Assembly (NCBI GenBank): GCA_942492915.1
Contig: OW818662.1
Coordinates: 3,038,001-3,102,000, forward strand
Source of the DNA: Turneriella sp942492915
GTDB lineage: Bacteria > Spirochaetota > Leptospiria > Turneriellales > Turneriellaceae
Reading direction: 5' to 3'
DNA length: 64,000 nt
The position numbers and the translations under genes are program-made. The notes below the pieces were generated by a model. The model was not told where the DNA came from. It was given only the letters and a program-made list of their open reading frames with translations, and did not search any database. Positions 42,646 to 51,871 of the stretch are shown here, piece after piece; positions within the stretch are counted from its first letter, which is position 1, and every line of letters starts with the position of its first letter.

Positions 42646-45600
42646 ATGTTGCCTCAGCGAATTGCAATTCTCTCATTATTAACGCTCACCGCGGTTAACT
42701 GCGCCCGCATCGACGAACTGGGCAGCAAGTTCTTCAAGAAAGAAGGCGCTGCGAGCGTCAAAGGCCAGATCATCGGCCTTACGGGACAAAACCTGACGCT
42801 CAGTGTGAACGGCGAAAGTTATGTGGTCGCAGGCAGCCCCGTAGAATTTACCTCACAGCTCAAGAACGGCGACACGTATACGCTGGCGATTGCCGCGCAG
42901 CCGCAGGGGCCGCAGCAGTTGTGCACATTCACCTCGGCAACCACGGGCGTCGCATCAGGTGGGGTGATTCCGTTTGAGCTGACCTGCTCGACGGGTACGT
43001 ACACCGTCGCCGGCAATGTCACGGGTCTTACCGGCAGCGGTCTGCAGATTCAACTCAATGGCGGCGAGATTGTGCCAGTGAGTGCAGCTTCTTTCAGTTT
43101 CACAACGCGCATCACCGACCGCCAGGGTTTTAATGTTCAGGTGAAACAACAGCCATCGTCACCCGTGCAAATCTGCACGCCTGAATTTAACGTCGGCATC
43201 ATCGCAGGGGCAAACGTTACCGATGTATCGATCTTATGCTCAACCGTGCCCTATAGCGTCGGTGGTTATGTCAATGCGCTGGCGAATGGGGCTTCGGTTA
43301 CTTTGCAGATCAACGGCGGCCAGAACACGGTGCGCACGAGCGACGGTTTTTTTCTTTTTCCTACACCGCTTGCCGACCAGACAGATTTTGACGTCACGGT
43401 GTTGACGCAGCCCACCGGCCAGACCTGCTCGGTGCAGAATGGTTCTGGTGTCATCGACGGGCGCGGCTCTTACGCGACGTACATTCAGTGCAGCAGCACT
43501 TCGTATTCGGTTTCGGGTACGGTGAATGGCCTCAGCGGCGGTTATGTGACACTCGTGACGTCTGCGGGCGAATACGCGCCTGTGGTCGCCAATGGCGCGT
43601 TTATGCTTTCACGGAAATTTGCTGCCGGCAGCGCGTATGCCGTCGAGGTCTTTAGAAATCCTGCCCTACCTGCGCAAACCTGCACGGTCACCAACGGCAC
43701 CGGCACCAACATCTCGGGCGATGTCGGCAGTGTGAACGTCATCTGCAGCACGACGGGTTATACTGTCGGCGGCCCGGTGACGGGGCTCACTGGCTCGGGG
43801 CTCGTGCTGCGACTGAACGGCACCAGCGATGTTGTGGTACCAGTCGGATCTACCGCTTACACGTTTGCGACTTCTGTGGCGTCGGGCGGCTCGTACTCGG
43901 TCGCGGTATTGTCGCAGCCGGCGGCGCTGAAATGCTCTGTCACGCCGCTTACCGCGACGGGCAGTGTTTCGACGGCCAACATCACGAATGTTGCGGTGAC
44001 CTGCCAGAACGGCTACACGGTGGGCGGTACGGTGACTGGGCTTGCGGGCACGAACCTGGTGCTGAGAAACACGGTGAACGGCGCCACGTCAGATTTTGTT
44101 ATCTCGGGCAATTCATTCACGTTTCCCGAACTTTTGGTAACGGGCGATACATATTCGACCCAGGTGCTCAACCATCCCGAAAGCCCGTACCAGAGCTGCG
44201 GCATGTCAAACAGCGGTGGCACGATCGCCTCTGCGAATATCACCAACATCAGTGTTAGCTGTTCGACCATAACCGTACAATTTGCGGCGGCAACGAGTAA
44301 TGCCAATGAAGCCAGCGGCACGATCGATATCCCCATTAACATCTCGCCCGCTTCTGCGCGACCGCTCAACCTGACGCTCGCTCTGGCGGCCGGTAGCGCA
44401 GCAGCCGGGGTAGACTTCAGTTTTCTGACGCCGACGATTACCGTGCCAGTAGGGGCGACTTCAGTCAATGCGCAAATTCAGGTATTCGGCGATACAGATT
44501 TTGAGCCGAGCGAGACAGTCATCATCAATCTGGCAGGTGTCGACAAAGCGGCGCTCGGCACAACGCTCAACCATACACACACCATCACCAACGACGACGG
44601 GGTTACGTCGACAAAACTCGTAGTGACAAATTCGGGCAGCAATTTTACTGCGGGTGGCAGCACCACCATCACGGTGCAGGTTCAGGATGCGCTCAATAAT
44701 GTCGCGACAACAGATAGCTCGACGCAGATTACTTTAACCCCGACGGGGTCGACAGCCATGTTGACTTATGGCGGTACATGTTCTGGGTGCGGCGTAGCGG
44801 GAGGAGCGGCTACAGTGACTGTTGTCAACGGTTCTGCCACGGTGACTGTCGCAAACACAAAAGCCGAGACATTTCAGATTTCGGTCAGCGACAGCGGCCC
44901 GCTCACCGACCCGTCACCCATCTCACTTACAACTTCACCCGGCCCGGCAACGCAGCTTGTTATCTCGCAGGCCCCCGGCAACACAACCGCAGGCGGCAGC
45001 ACGAGCATGACCATCGAGGTGCGCGATGCCAATAACAATGTCGTGACGAATGCAACCACGGCGATTACCTTTGACCCGACACTTGCGGGCACCATAACCG
45101 GGGTAACTACCGGTTCGGGCGACGGCTCATATGGCGTCGCGGGCGGGGCTGAAACGATCACTGTAGTTGGTGGTGTTGCGACGATTACCCTCGGCAATAC
45201 CACGGCGCAAACGTACTCTATCGCCATTACCAACAATGGTGGTTTCGCGAATCCCGGTGCGCCGAGCGTCACTGTTTCTGCGGCTGCGGCAAACCAATTG
45301 GTGCTCAGTTCACCCGCGCCCGACTTTCTCGCGAGTGCTTCTACCTCGCTGACAGTACAGGTACGCGACACGTATGGCAATGTGGTGGTCACAGACAGCA
45401 CTACAGAGGTAACTTTCACGCCGAGCGGCAGTGGTCGTATCACCAATCAATCCCCCGGAGCCTTTGTTTCTGGCGATGGCAGCGCCGGCACAGCCCGGGT
45501 AGTGCGAGTTGCCAGTGGAGTTGCGACTGTAACAATCGAGAATTCTGTCAGCGAAACCTTCACAGTGAGCTTCGCCGCAGGTGGGTTGTCTGTGCCCTCA

Positions 45601-48600
45601 CCAGACAGCATCACCGCATCAGCTGGGGCAACAAAGATCGCAATCACGCAGGCGGGCGGCAGCTTTTTCGCCGGGGGCACGACCACGCTCACCGTACAGG
45701 TGCAGACGACGTCGAATACACTGGTGAATACCGATGGGTCAACGGTGGTCACCTTTGACCCAACCAACTCGGGGACTGTTTCTGGAATTACAACAGGTAC
45801 GCTGAGCACTGGTTCAACCGGGACGCCGGGTGCACCGGTTGGCGTAATGGTGAATGGCGGGGTAGCTACGATAACTCTGACAAACAGCGTCGTTGAAACC
45901 TTTGAGGTTGCGATTACCAATGGCGCCGGCCTTACCAACCCGCCGAATGACAGCATTACTGTAACCGGGGCAACCGGGGCAGTCATCACCAATGCAGAGT
46001 ATTTCGACATTAACCACAACGGCAAGATAGACCGGGTGAAAATCACCTTTGACAAGAATGTCGATGAAGCGACAATTTCGGGCGATATCACGACGCAGTT
46101 TCTGATCGCCGGCTATAGCGGTGTGGCTTTGGTGAGCGGCGCGTGCATCGACGAAAGTTACCCCACCAACGGCAACTGCACAGACCCGGGTGAGGTGAAC
46201 GATACGGCGACCAACGAAATTTTCTGGCTCAGCTTTACCGAAGGAGCGCTCTATGACACAGGCGCGACCCCCGACCTGACGGGCGTCAACGTCTCATTGC
46301 GCACAACGGCAGCGGGCGGCAGCTGCTTCATTCACACTTCAGCCGGCGACTGTAACACGCAGTCGGCCGCTGATTTCGGTACGGCAGCAGTCGCCGAAGC
46401 AGACAAAGCGCCTCCTGTTTTTGTCGCGGCGTGGTCTGACCCGATCATCGATGCATGGCAGCTGAAGTTGCAATTTTCAGAGGCGGTGGATCTATCTGCG
46501 GGCGTCGCGGCTTGTGCGGGGACTGTGACCAATGCCGCGTTCACATATAATAATATCAGTAGCAGCAATACATCCGCCTTACGCACTGATTTCGCCGATA
46601 ACAATGGCTGCGACAGCGCGAGTGGTCATTATTATATCATACCGCGAGTCAATGCGCGGTTCGCGCATGGCGATCTAAAGACGGATACCATTGCGCTGGC
46701 GGCCACTTTCTATGATTCGCTCGGGCAGAGCACGATAGCGACGACAAAGACTATTGGCTATGACCCGAATCTTGAACTCTATTACCCAGTAGATGCCGCC
46801 GCACCGGTGAGTGATACGGACAACAATACGTTGCACGATGTTACGGCTAACAACCGCCATGGCGCGATAACGGGAGCGGTACGTGTGCGCGATATGGGTG
46901 AGAATAACTATTCGGCACTGAAATTTGATGGCGATGACTACGTCACGGTTACGGGCTACAAGGGTGTAACCGGCACGGCCGACCGCACAGTGAGCGCCTG
47001 GGTGTGGTCTGACCATGGTTTCGATGGCGGTGGTGACCATAATCGGTGCAATATAATGCAATGGGGTGGTGGCAATGCTTTTGGTATGGCATTGAATCAC
47101 CAGGGTTCAAACCGAGGCGGGCTGGTGCTTCTGGCTGGGTCGAATCTGCAAAATAAGACAAATTTACCAGCTGCGACAGGCGGTTGGATGCATGTGGCGA
47201 TCACCTGGGCTAATGATGGTACCCCCGATGGCGCAGACGCCATTTTGTACATTAACGGCGTTGCTCAGGCCGTGGCGAATGCGGGCGGGTCGATGAATAC
47301 CACAAGCAGCAGCGATGTGATTCTCGGCAAAGGCTTTACAGCAACGGACAGTTTGTTTCGCGGCAAAATGGATGAGATGCGGATCTACTCGCGCGCGCTC
47401 AGCGCAATCGAAATCAAGAAGTTGGCGGTGAAGGTGCCCAGTGGGCTGGTGGCGCACTACCCGTTGGACAATGACGGCGCGGCAGATTTCACAGGTAATG
47501 GTTTGAACGGCTCTGCCAATAATGCGGCTACGGTCACGAACGATCGTTATGGAAGCTCGAACGCTGCATATACATTTAACGGGGCAAGTCAAAGATACCC
47601 GGTAGTCGACAATGCATTGCTAAGGCCCGCAGTATTGACAGTAAGCGCTTGGATATGGCATTCCAGTTGGTCAACGTGCATAAGTGAAGATCGGACTGCG
47701 ATTTCGAAACCTTGGACTGACGCAGGATACTTGATTGAGTGTGACAACACTTCGGGAAAAATTTCTTGGGATGTATACCGAAATGGAACTTTTGCGCGGG
47801 TCGGAATATTACCCGCGTTGGTAACAAATGGAACCTGGGTTCATGTTACGGGGACTTACGATGGGCGTTATGCGAAATTTTATGCAAATGGTACCCTTAT
47901 CGAGACCAATGATGCCGGGGGGACTTTTCCGATTACCCATACCACGCAACCATTCACCATCGGGGGGGGGCCTGTATCTTCTTATTACAACGGCCGAATC
48001 GATGATGTGCGTGTATACAACCGTGTTCTCAGCGACGGCGAAGTCAAGGCGCTTGCCACCGAGCCCGACCGCGGGCTGGTGGCGTATTATCCGCTGGATG
48101 ATGCGGCGGCGACGGCGCGGGATTACAGCGGCTCGGGGAACGATCTGACGGCGGTGAACGGACCGACACAAGCGACGGGTTATAACGGTACGCCGAGTGG
48201 GGCTTATAATTTTGTCGCGGCGAGTTCGCAGTATCTTACACACCCGAGCGGATCAAACTTACCTCTGGGGGCTGCAACCCGTACTCTTTGTGCATGGTCA
48301 AGGCCAGTATCGCTAGGTAGTGTTCAGGTTATCGCGCGGCATGGTGATTCTATCACAAATCAGGGTAGCGCACTATTCATAAATTCCACGGGCGTGCCTG
48401 GTCTAAGTGCTTTTAATAACTTTGCAACCAGCCCCTTGGCAGCAGGCTCAACTTGGCAACATCTTTGTGCTACCTACGATGGTGCAAGAGCTAGCGTTAT
48501 AATAAATGGCAATATAGAATTGAGTAATCAGACCTTTACGATGAATACGACAGGCTTGGCCATGTACGTTGGTTCAGCAGATGGGAATAACTATTTCAAT

Positions 48601-49365
48601 GGGCCAATCGACGATGTACGCATTTACAACCGTGCTCTCTCCCTAGCCGAAATCCGCGAGCTGTCGGGGTTTTATCCGGCGCATGTGGCTAATATGTCTA
48701 TTTGGTTCGACGCTAGTAGAATCGGCGATACGGGAAATCTTAGCCCGATTGACGGGAGTATTTTCGACAACTGGAAAGACCTAAGCCTGAACGGGTTTGA
48801 TGCTACGAGGGGAAATCCTTCTGGGAATAAACCGACGTTCTATAATAGCGTCATCAATGGATTACCCGCGATACGCTATGCCGGCGGTCAATGGCTTGAA
48901 AACAGTTCATTTGCGCGGAATTTGAATACGACAGCGCATACACAGTTGTCGGTTTTTCGTGCAAGCGGTGGCGGCGCAATCACGGCCCAGAAATCAGGCG
49001 GTGGCAGCCATTATCGTTATAATACAGGCCCGGTTTTGCAGTCTGAAATTGGGGGCGTGGCGACCAATTCAAATACGGCATATGTAAACAACACGCCGGT
49101 CATCGGCGGGTTGACCTATTCAAACCCAAACGGAGTGTTCTATCGCAATGGCGCTCTCGACGGGAGCTTCAGCCAAACGGCGGCCTCAAAAACGAGTACC
49201 TGGACTTTTGGCGGAAGCGATAACGGCACGACTCCGTTTCTTACCGGCGATATCGCCGAGATCGTGATCTACGACCGAGTGCTCATGGCGTCAGAGCTCG
49301 AGAAGGTGAATTGTTATTACAATAAGAAGTACGCGATTGCGGTGACGGGGTTGGTTTGTGAGTAG
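42646..49365 (+). CDS. Giant surface lipoprotein with cysteine repeats, Ig-like and LamG-like domains (copy 2)
   Basis: A 2,239-residue paralogue of the preceding giant gene. The signal peptide ends LTLTAVNCARIDELGSKFF (lipid Cys near residue 19). Six cysteine repeats (about 35-545) and a Calx-beta-like domain (about 548-655) match copy 1. Four Ig-like repeats of about 105 residues then occur (about 660-1105; TKLVVTNSGSNFTAGGSTTI and TVQVQD-type cores) that copy 1 lacks. The segment EYFDINHNGKIDRVKITFDKNV resumes the shared order, followed by LamG-like domains and the common ending YAIAVTGLVCE. Composition is biased to Ser, Thr, Asn and Gly, as in adhesins. It probably arose by tandem duplication. 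Confidence 0.88.
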   Translation: MLPQRIAILSLLTLTAVNCARIDELGSKFFKKEGAASVKGQIIGLTGQNLTLSVNGESYVVAGSPVEFTSQLKNGDTYTLAIAAQPQGPQQLCTFTSATTGVASGGVIPFELTCSTGTYTVAGNVTGLTGSGLQIQLNGGEIVPVSAASFSFTTRITDRQGFNVQVKQQPSSPVQICTPEFNVGIIAGANVTDVSILCSTVPYSVGGYVNALANGASVTLQINGGQNTVRTSDGFFLFPTPLADQTDFDVTVLTQPTGQTCSVQNGSGVIDGRGSYATYIQCSSTSYSVSGTVNGLSGGYVTLVTSAGEYAPVVANGAFMLSRKFAAGSAYAVEVFRNPALPAQTCTVTNGTGTNISGDVGSVNVICSTTGYTVGGPVTGLTGSGLVLRLNGTSDVVVPVGSTAYTFATSVASGGSYSVAVLSQPAALKCSVTPLTATGSVSTANITNVAVTCQNGYTVGGTVTGLAGTNLVLRNTVNGATSDFVISGNSFTFPELLVTGDTYSTQVLNHPESPYQSCGMSNSGGTIASANITNISVSCSTITVQFAAATSNANEASGTIDIPINISPASARPLNLTLALAAGSAAAGVDFSFLTPTITVPVGATSVNAQIQVFGDTDFEPSETVIINLAGVDKAALGTTLNHTHTITNDDGVTSTKLVVTNSGSNFTAGGSTTITVQVQDALNNVATTDSSTQITLTPTGSTAMLTYGGTCSGCGVAGGAATVTVVNGSATVTVANTKAETFQISVSDSGPLTDPSPISLTTSPGPATQLVISQAPGNTTAGGSTSMTIEVRDANNNVVTNATTAITFDPTLAGTITGVTTGSGDGSYGVAGGAETITVVGGVATITLGNTTAQTYSIAITNNGGFANPGAPSVTVSAAAANQLVLSSPAPDFLASASTSLTVQVRDTYGNVVVTDSTTEVTFTPSGSGRITNQSPGAFVSGDGSAGTARVVRVASGVATVTIENSVSETFTVSFAAGGLSVPSPDSITASAGATKIAITQAGGSFFAGGTTTLTVQVQTTSNTLVNTDGSTVVTFDPTNSGTVSGITTGTLSTGSTGTPGAPVGVMVNGGVATITLTNSVVETFEVAITNGAGLTNPPNDSITVTGATGAVITNAEYFDINHNGKIDRVKITFDKNVDEATISGDITTQFLIAGYSGVALVSGACIDESYPTNGNCTDPGEVNDTATNEIFWLSFTEGALYDTGATPDLTGVNVSLRTTAAGGSCFIHTSAGDCNTQSAADFGTAAVAEADKAPPVFVAAWSDPIIDAWQLKLQFSEAVDLSAGVAACAGTVTNAAFTYNNISSSNTSALRTDFADNNGCDSASGHYYIIPRVNARFAHGDLKTDTIALAATFYDSLGQSTIATTKTIGYDPNLELYYPVDAAAPVSDTDNNTLHDVTANNRHGAITGAVRVRDMGENNYSALKFDGDDYVTVTGYKGVTGTADRTVSAWVWSDHGFDGGGDHNRCNIMQWGGGNAFGMALNHQGSNRGGLVLLAGSNLQNKTNLPAATGGWMHVAITWANDGTPDGADAILYINGVAQAVANAGGSMNTTSSSDVILGKGFTATDSLFRGKMDEMRIYSRALSAIEIKKLAVKVPSGLVAHYPLDNDGAADFTGNGLNGSANNAATVTNDRYGSSNAAYTFNGASQRYPVVDNALLRPAVLTVSAWIWHSSWSTCISEDRTAISKPWTDAGYLIECDNTSGKISWDVYRNGTFARVGILPALVTNGTWVHVTGTYDGRYAKFYANGTLIETNDAGGTFPITHTTQPFTIGGGPVSSYYNGRIDDVRVYNRVLSDGEVKALATEPDRGLVAYYPLDDAAATARDYSGSGNDLTAVNGPTQATGYNGTPSGAYNFVAASSQYLTHPSGSNLPLGAATRTLCAWSRPVSLGSVQVIARHGDSITNQGSALFINSTGVPGLSAFNNFATSPLAAGSTWQHLCATYDGARASVIINGNIELSNQTFTMNTTGLAMYVGSADGNNYFNGPIDDVRIYNRALSLAEIRELSGFYPAHVANMSIWFDASRIGDTGNLSPIDGSIFDNWKDLSLNGFDATRGNPSGNKPTFYNSVINGLPAIRYAGGQWLENSSFARNLNTTAHTQLSVFRASGGGAITAQKSGGGSHYRYNTGPVLQSEIGGVATNSNTAYVNNTPVIGGLTYSNPNGVFYRNGALDGSFSQTAASKTSTWTFGGSDNGTTPFLTGDIAEIVIYDRVLMASELEKVNCYYNKKYAIAVTGLVCE

Positions 49366-49383
49366 GGGACGTGTTTGTATGTA

Positions 49384-49412
49384 TCAGGGGAGGGTCTCAG
49401 ACCCTCCCCTGA
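49384..49412. repeat. REP-like palindrome (family B), left of transposase
   Basis: 29 bp with perfect 14-bp arms around a single C (TCAGGGGAGGGTCT arm). It lies just after the second giant gene and 32 bp before the transposase ATG. A longer, otherwise identical copy is at 49939-49975. Confidence 0.93.
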
Positions 49413-49444
49413 AAAATGAATGAAATCCAAAACGGCCAAACAAT

Positions 49445-50005
49445 ATGAATAAACGTCACATTCGAAAATCCCCACATCGCAAAGAATTCGATTACCGCAC
49501 ACCCGGATTCTATTTCTTCACGAGCGTAACCAGGTTTCGCGAAGAGATTCTTGCAACGGTAAAGAATAACGCGCTCCGTCTCACCGATTTCGGACAGATA
49601 GTCCTGGACGCATGGCACGACCTGCCGAACCACTATCCAGATTTGACTTTGGATCAATTTGTGGTAATGCCGAATCACATTCACGGACTCACGCTGATTC
49701 AAGATACGCCTGTTACCGAAATTGTGCGGGCACTAAAATCGTTCTCCGCCCGCCGAATCAACGAACTGCGCGAAACGGTAGGCATGCCAGTGTGGCAGCG
49801 AAGCTTTCATGAATATTACGTTTACAATGAACGCAGGTTGCGCACATTGCGGCAGTACATTCTGGCGAATCCAGCAAATTGGATACGTGATCGGTATAAT
49901 GTACGGCAAATCCCGGCGTCAGGAACAGGGCACATCATCGTATCAGGGGAGGGTCTCAGACCCTCCCCTGATACGCGCCCTCCACTGATGCGCATATTTG
50001 AATAA
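49445..50005 (+). CDS. REP-associated tyrosine transposase (RAYT, Y1/HUH family)
   Basis: Single-strand transposase of the IS200/IS605-related RAYT group, which moves or spreads REP palindromes. It has 186 residues. The metal-binding HUH motif is VVMPNHIHGL (His78, His80), and the likely nucleophile is Tyr138 in LRQYILANPANW, after WQRSFHEYYVYNER, the usual RAYT order. GFYFFTSVTR near residue 21 is also typical. It is flanked by inverted palindromes at 49384 and 49939; the second is translated, giving the C-terminal tail GEGLRPSPDT. No frameshift is seen, so it may be active. Confidence 0.92.
   Translation: MNKRHIRKSPHRKEFDYRTPGFYFFTSVTRFREEILATVKNNALRLTDFGQIVLDAWHDLPNHYPDLTLDQFVVMPNHIHGLTLIQDTPVTEIVRALKSFSARRINELRETVGMPVWQRSFHEYYVYNERRLRTLRQYILANPANWIRDRYNVRQIPASGTGHIIVSGEGLRPSPDTRPPLMRIFE
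49939..49975. repeat. REP-like palindrome (family B), overlapping transposase 3' end
   Basis: 37 bp with perfect 18-bp arms around a single C. It contains the whole 29-bp left copy plus 4 extra bp on each side. It is read in frame as part of the transposase tail. Confidence 0.93.
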
Positions 50006-50035
50006 TGGCAGATTCATTTTGAACCAAAAAACTCC

Positions 50036-51154
50036 ATGAAAAAGAAATTCACACAACTCCTGTTCGCCATCGGCTGTTGCACCGCCCTCTCCGCCCAATC
50101 CCTTCCCCGCGTGCTGGTTCTCGATTTCAAAAACAAATCGGGCAACGCCTCGCTGGGTTACCTCGAAGGTTCAATCACCGACGCGGTTAGCACCGAGATG
50201 AAGAAGCGGTTCACCTTTGCCGAAACGCCGGCAGAGCAATGGAAAGCGGTCGCGGGTAAGAATTATTTTTTTGAGAACGACCTTTCGACCGACAGCGCGG
50301 CGGTGAACCTGGGCCTGTTGACGAGTCAAGACGTGGTCGTCACGGGCAACATTGTCGCGGGCAAGAATGCGAGCCAGGTGACGGTCGTCGTCGGCATTTT
50401 CGATATTGGCCAAAAGAAAAAGATCGAAGAGCTGAGTCTGCCCCTCGCGCTTTCGGCCAACATGTTTGCGGATATAGAAAAGATTGCGGTCAAGGTTTCT
50501 GATACGGCGGCCGGCATTCTACCCAACAAAGACGAATGGGCTCGTAAGGGTCTCGGTGATTTTACTGCGAAACGGCGGCAGCATGTGGTGTTTACGACAT
50601 CCTTAGGTTTATTGCCGTTTTCATCGAGCAAAGTGACCGAGCTCACAGAACGTTCTGTCGTTTCGGCTGAAAGTTTCGACCTCAAGGTTAATCTGCAGCT
50701 GCACTATGAAATCGACCAGATCTGGAAGCGGTACCTGTTCGTCTGGGGCGGTGGCGGCGTCGAATTCGCATCGCAAAAGTTCAATACCTCGGCGGGCGAT
50801 AAAGTCAGCGGCTCGCTCTTCAGCTGGGAATTCAGCGGCGGTGCGGGGTTGCGCCTCATTGAACATGTGCGTTGGCGTGTGTCTCTGCTCACGGGCCTCG
50901 GTCTCTACATGCAGAGCGTGAAGTATGACTATAGCTCTGACACGGTGTTTGCCCTGAATTCGGCGACACTCGGGCTCGAGAGTGGTAAATCTGCCTCGGC
51001 GATGGCGATCACCGCGCCACTCGGCGCAACCTTCAGTTATCGCCTCACACCCGACGTTTCGGTAGTCGCGGGGGCAATTGTGAAAGGGCGATTCTTTCAA
51101 AACAGCCAGGGGTTTAGCAGCTATTTCATGCTCGGTGCGGGCTATGACTTCTGA
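50036..51154 (+). CDS. Exported protein: CsgG/TolB-N-like domain plus beta-barrel
   Basis: A 372-residue protein with signal peptide MKKKFTQLLFAIGCCTALSA-like sequence. Residues about 25-170 begin RVLVLDFKNKSGNASLGYLEG then SITDAVSTEMKK and continue DVVVTGNI, a pattern of the CsgG/TolB-N/FlgT fold that binds envelope partners. From about residue 185 to the end, alternating strands (HVVFTTSLGLLPFSS, FVWGGGGVEFASQ, WRVSLLTGLGLYMQ, SYFMLGAGYDF) indicate an outer-membrane barrel with a terminal Phe. The fusion is seen in spirochaete envelope proteins, but the role is unknown. Palindrome copy 4 begins at its stop codon. Confidence 0.72.
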   Translation: MKKKFTQLLFAIGCCTALSAQSLPRVLVLDFKNKSGNASLGYLEGSITDAVSTEMKKRFTFAETPAEQWKAVAGKNYFFENDLSTDSAAVNLGLLTSQDVVVTGNIVAGKNASQVTVVVGIFDIGQKKKIEELSLPLALSANMFADIEKIAVKVSDTAAGILPNKDEWARKGLGDFTAKRRQHVVFTTSLGLLPFSSSKVTELTERSVVSAESFDLKVNLQLHYEIDQIWKRYLFVWGGGGVEFASQKFNTSAGDKVSGSLFSWEFSGGAGLRLIEHVRWRVSLLTGLGLYMQSVKYDYSSDTVFALNSATLGLESGKSASAMAITAPLGATFSYRLTPDVSVVAGAIVKGRFFQNSQGFSSYFMLGAGYDF

Positions 51155-51171
51155 CCCCCCAAACAGGGGAG
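51154..51171. promoter_or_regulatory. ACCCCCT-N4-AGGGGGT palindrome, diverged copy 4
   Basis: The site reads ACCCCCC-AAAC-AGGGGAG, differing from copies 1 and 3 in the outer arm bases. It begins at the stop codon of the barrel gene and lies 53 bp before the response regulator ATG, so it could be a terminator for the first or an operator for the second. Confidence 0.55.
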
Positions 51172-51224
51172 TCGCCGTTTTCAATAACTATTGACCGCTG
51201 TTGGCAAAAGTGACATTGAAATTC

Positions 51225-51842
51225 ATGCGTATTGGCATCGTAGAAAATGACTCGGCGTTTCGCGATAACCTTTTACTGGGGTTGCGAAAGATTTTACCCG
51301 ACGCAGAGATTCAATGGTGGCAGAGCGCTGAAAACCTGCTGAAGATCGATATAGAACAGGTTCCCGAAATTCTTCTGCTCGACGTGATGCTGCCCGGCAT
51401 GTCGGGTATCGACCTGACGCGCGAGCTGACGCGAAACGGTTACGGTGGCAAAATTGTGATTCTGACGAGCATGAACTCTGACAGCCTTATTTTTGAGGCG
51501 ATCGAAAACGGCGCCGTGGGTTATGTGCTGAAATCAGACCGACGCGAGCTCAAATCCATCATCGAAACCGTGATCGCGGGCGGTGCAATTCTGACTCCCA
51601 CCATAGCTCTGCGTGTAATGACGACCCTCAAAGAACGCCGCGCGTCGTCGCCGGGCTTTGGCCTCTCAGACAGATTACAGCAGGTACTTGACCTGATGGT
51701 TGCTGGCAAAACAGTCCCACAAGTAGCTAAGGCGCTGCGCCTTAGCCCTCAGACCATTCACGGTTATGTGAAGGATATCTATAAAAAGCTAAATGTGCAT
51801 AACCGCGCCGAATTGGTAGGCCGGGTAAAGAATTTCGGTTGA
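51225..51842 (+). CDS. NarL/FixJ-type response regulator
   Basis: DNA-binding regulator of 205 residues from ATG 51225. The receiver domain has the phosphoacceptor Asp53 in LLLDVMLPG, acidic residues Glu7/Asp9, Thr81 and Lys103. A LuxR-type helix-turn-helix follows (about residues 145-205): LQQVLDLMVAGKTVPQVAKAL then LRLSPQTIHGYVKDIYKKLNV (in parts). A TTG 24 bp upstream is in frame. It ends 29 bp before a matching histidine kinase gene, so the two form a cognate pair. Its target may be the palindrome found near several local genes; this is inference. Confidence 0.92.
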   Translation: MRIGIVENDSAFRDNLLLGLRKILPDAEIQWWQSAENLLKIDIEQVPEILLLDVMLPGMSGIDLTRELTRNGYGGKIVILTSMNSDSLIFEAIENGAVGYVLKSDRRELKSIIETVIAGGAILTPTIALRVMTTLKERRASSPGFGLSDRLQQVLDLMVAGKTVPQVAKALRLSPQTIHGYVKDIYKKLNVHNRAELVGRVKNFG

Positions 51843-51871
51843 AGTTCGCCAGCTGCTTATAAAGCAGGTAT

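Noticed and set aside
45447..46091. 214-codon antisense open frame within the second giant lipoprotein gene
   Set aside because: The coding strand is repetitive, Thr/Gly/Val-rich sequence, which gives long open antisense frames; the translation mirrors the repeats and shows no independent signal.
49317..49502. Minus-strand frame containing GEGLRPSPDT
   Set aside because: It only reads the same palindrome from the other strand, so the peptide match is a property of the repeat and not evidence of a gene.
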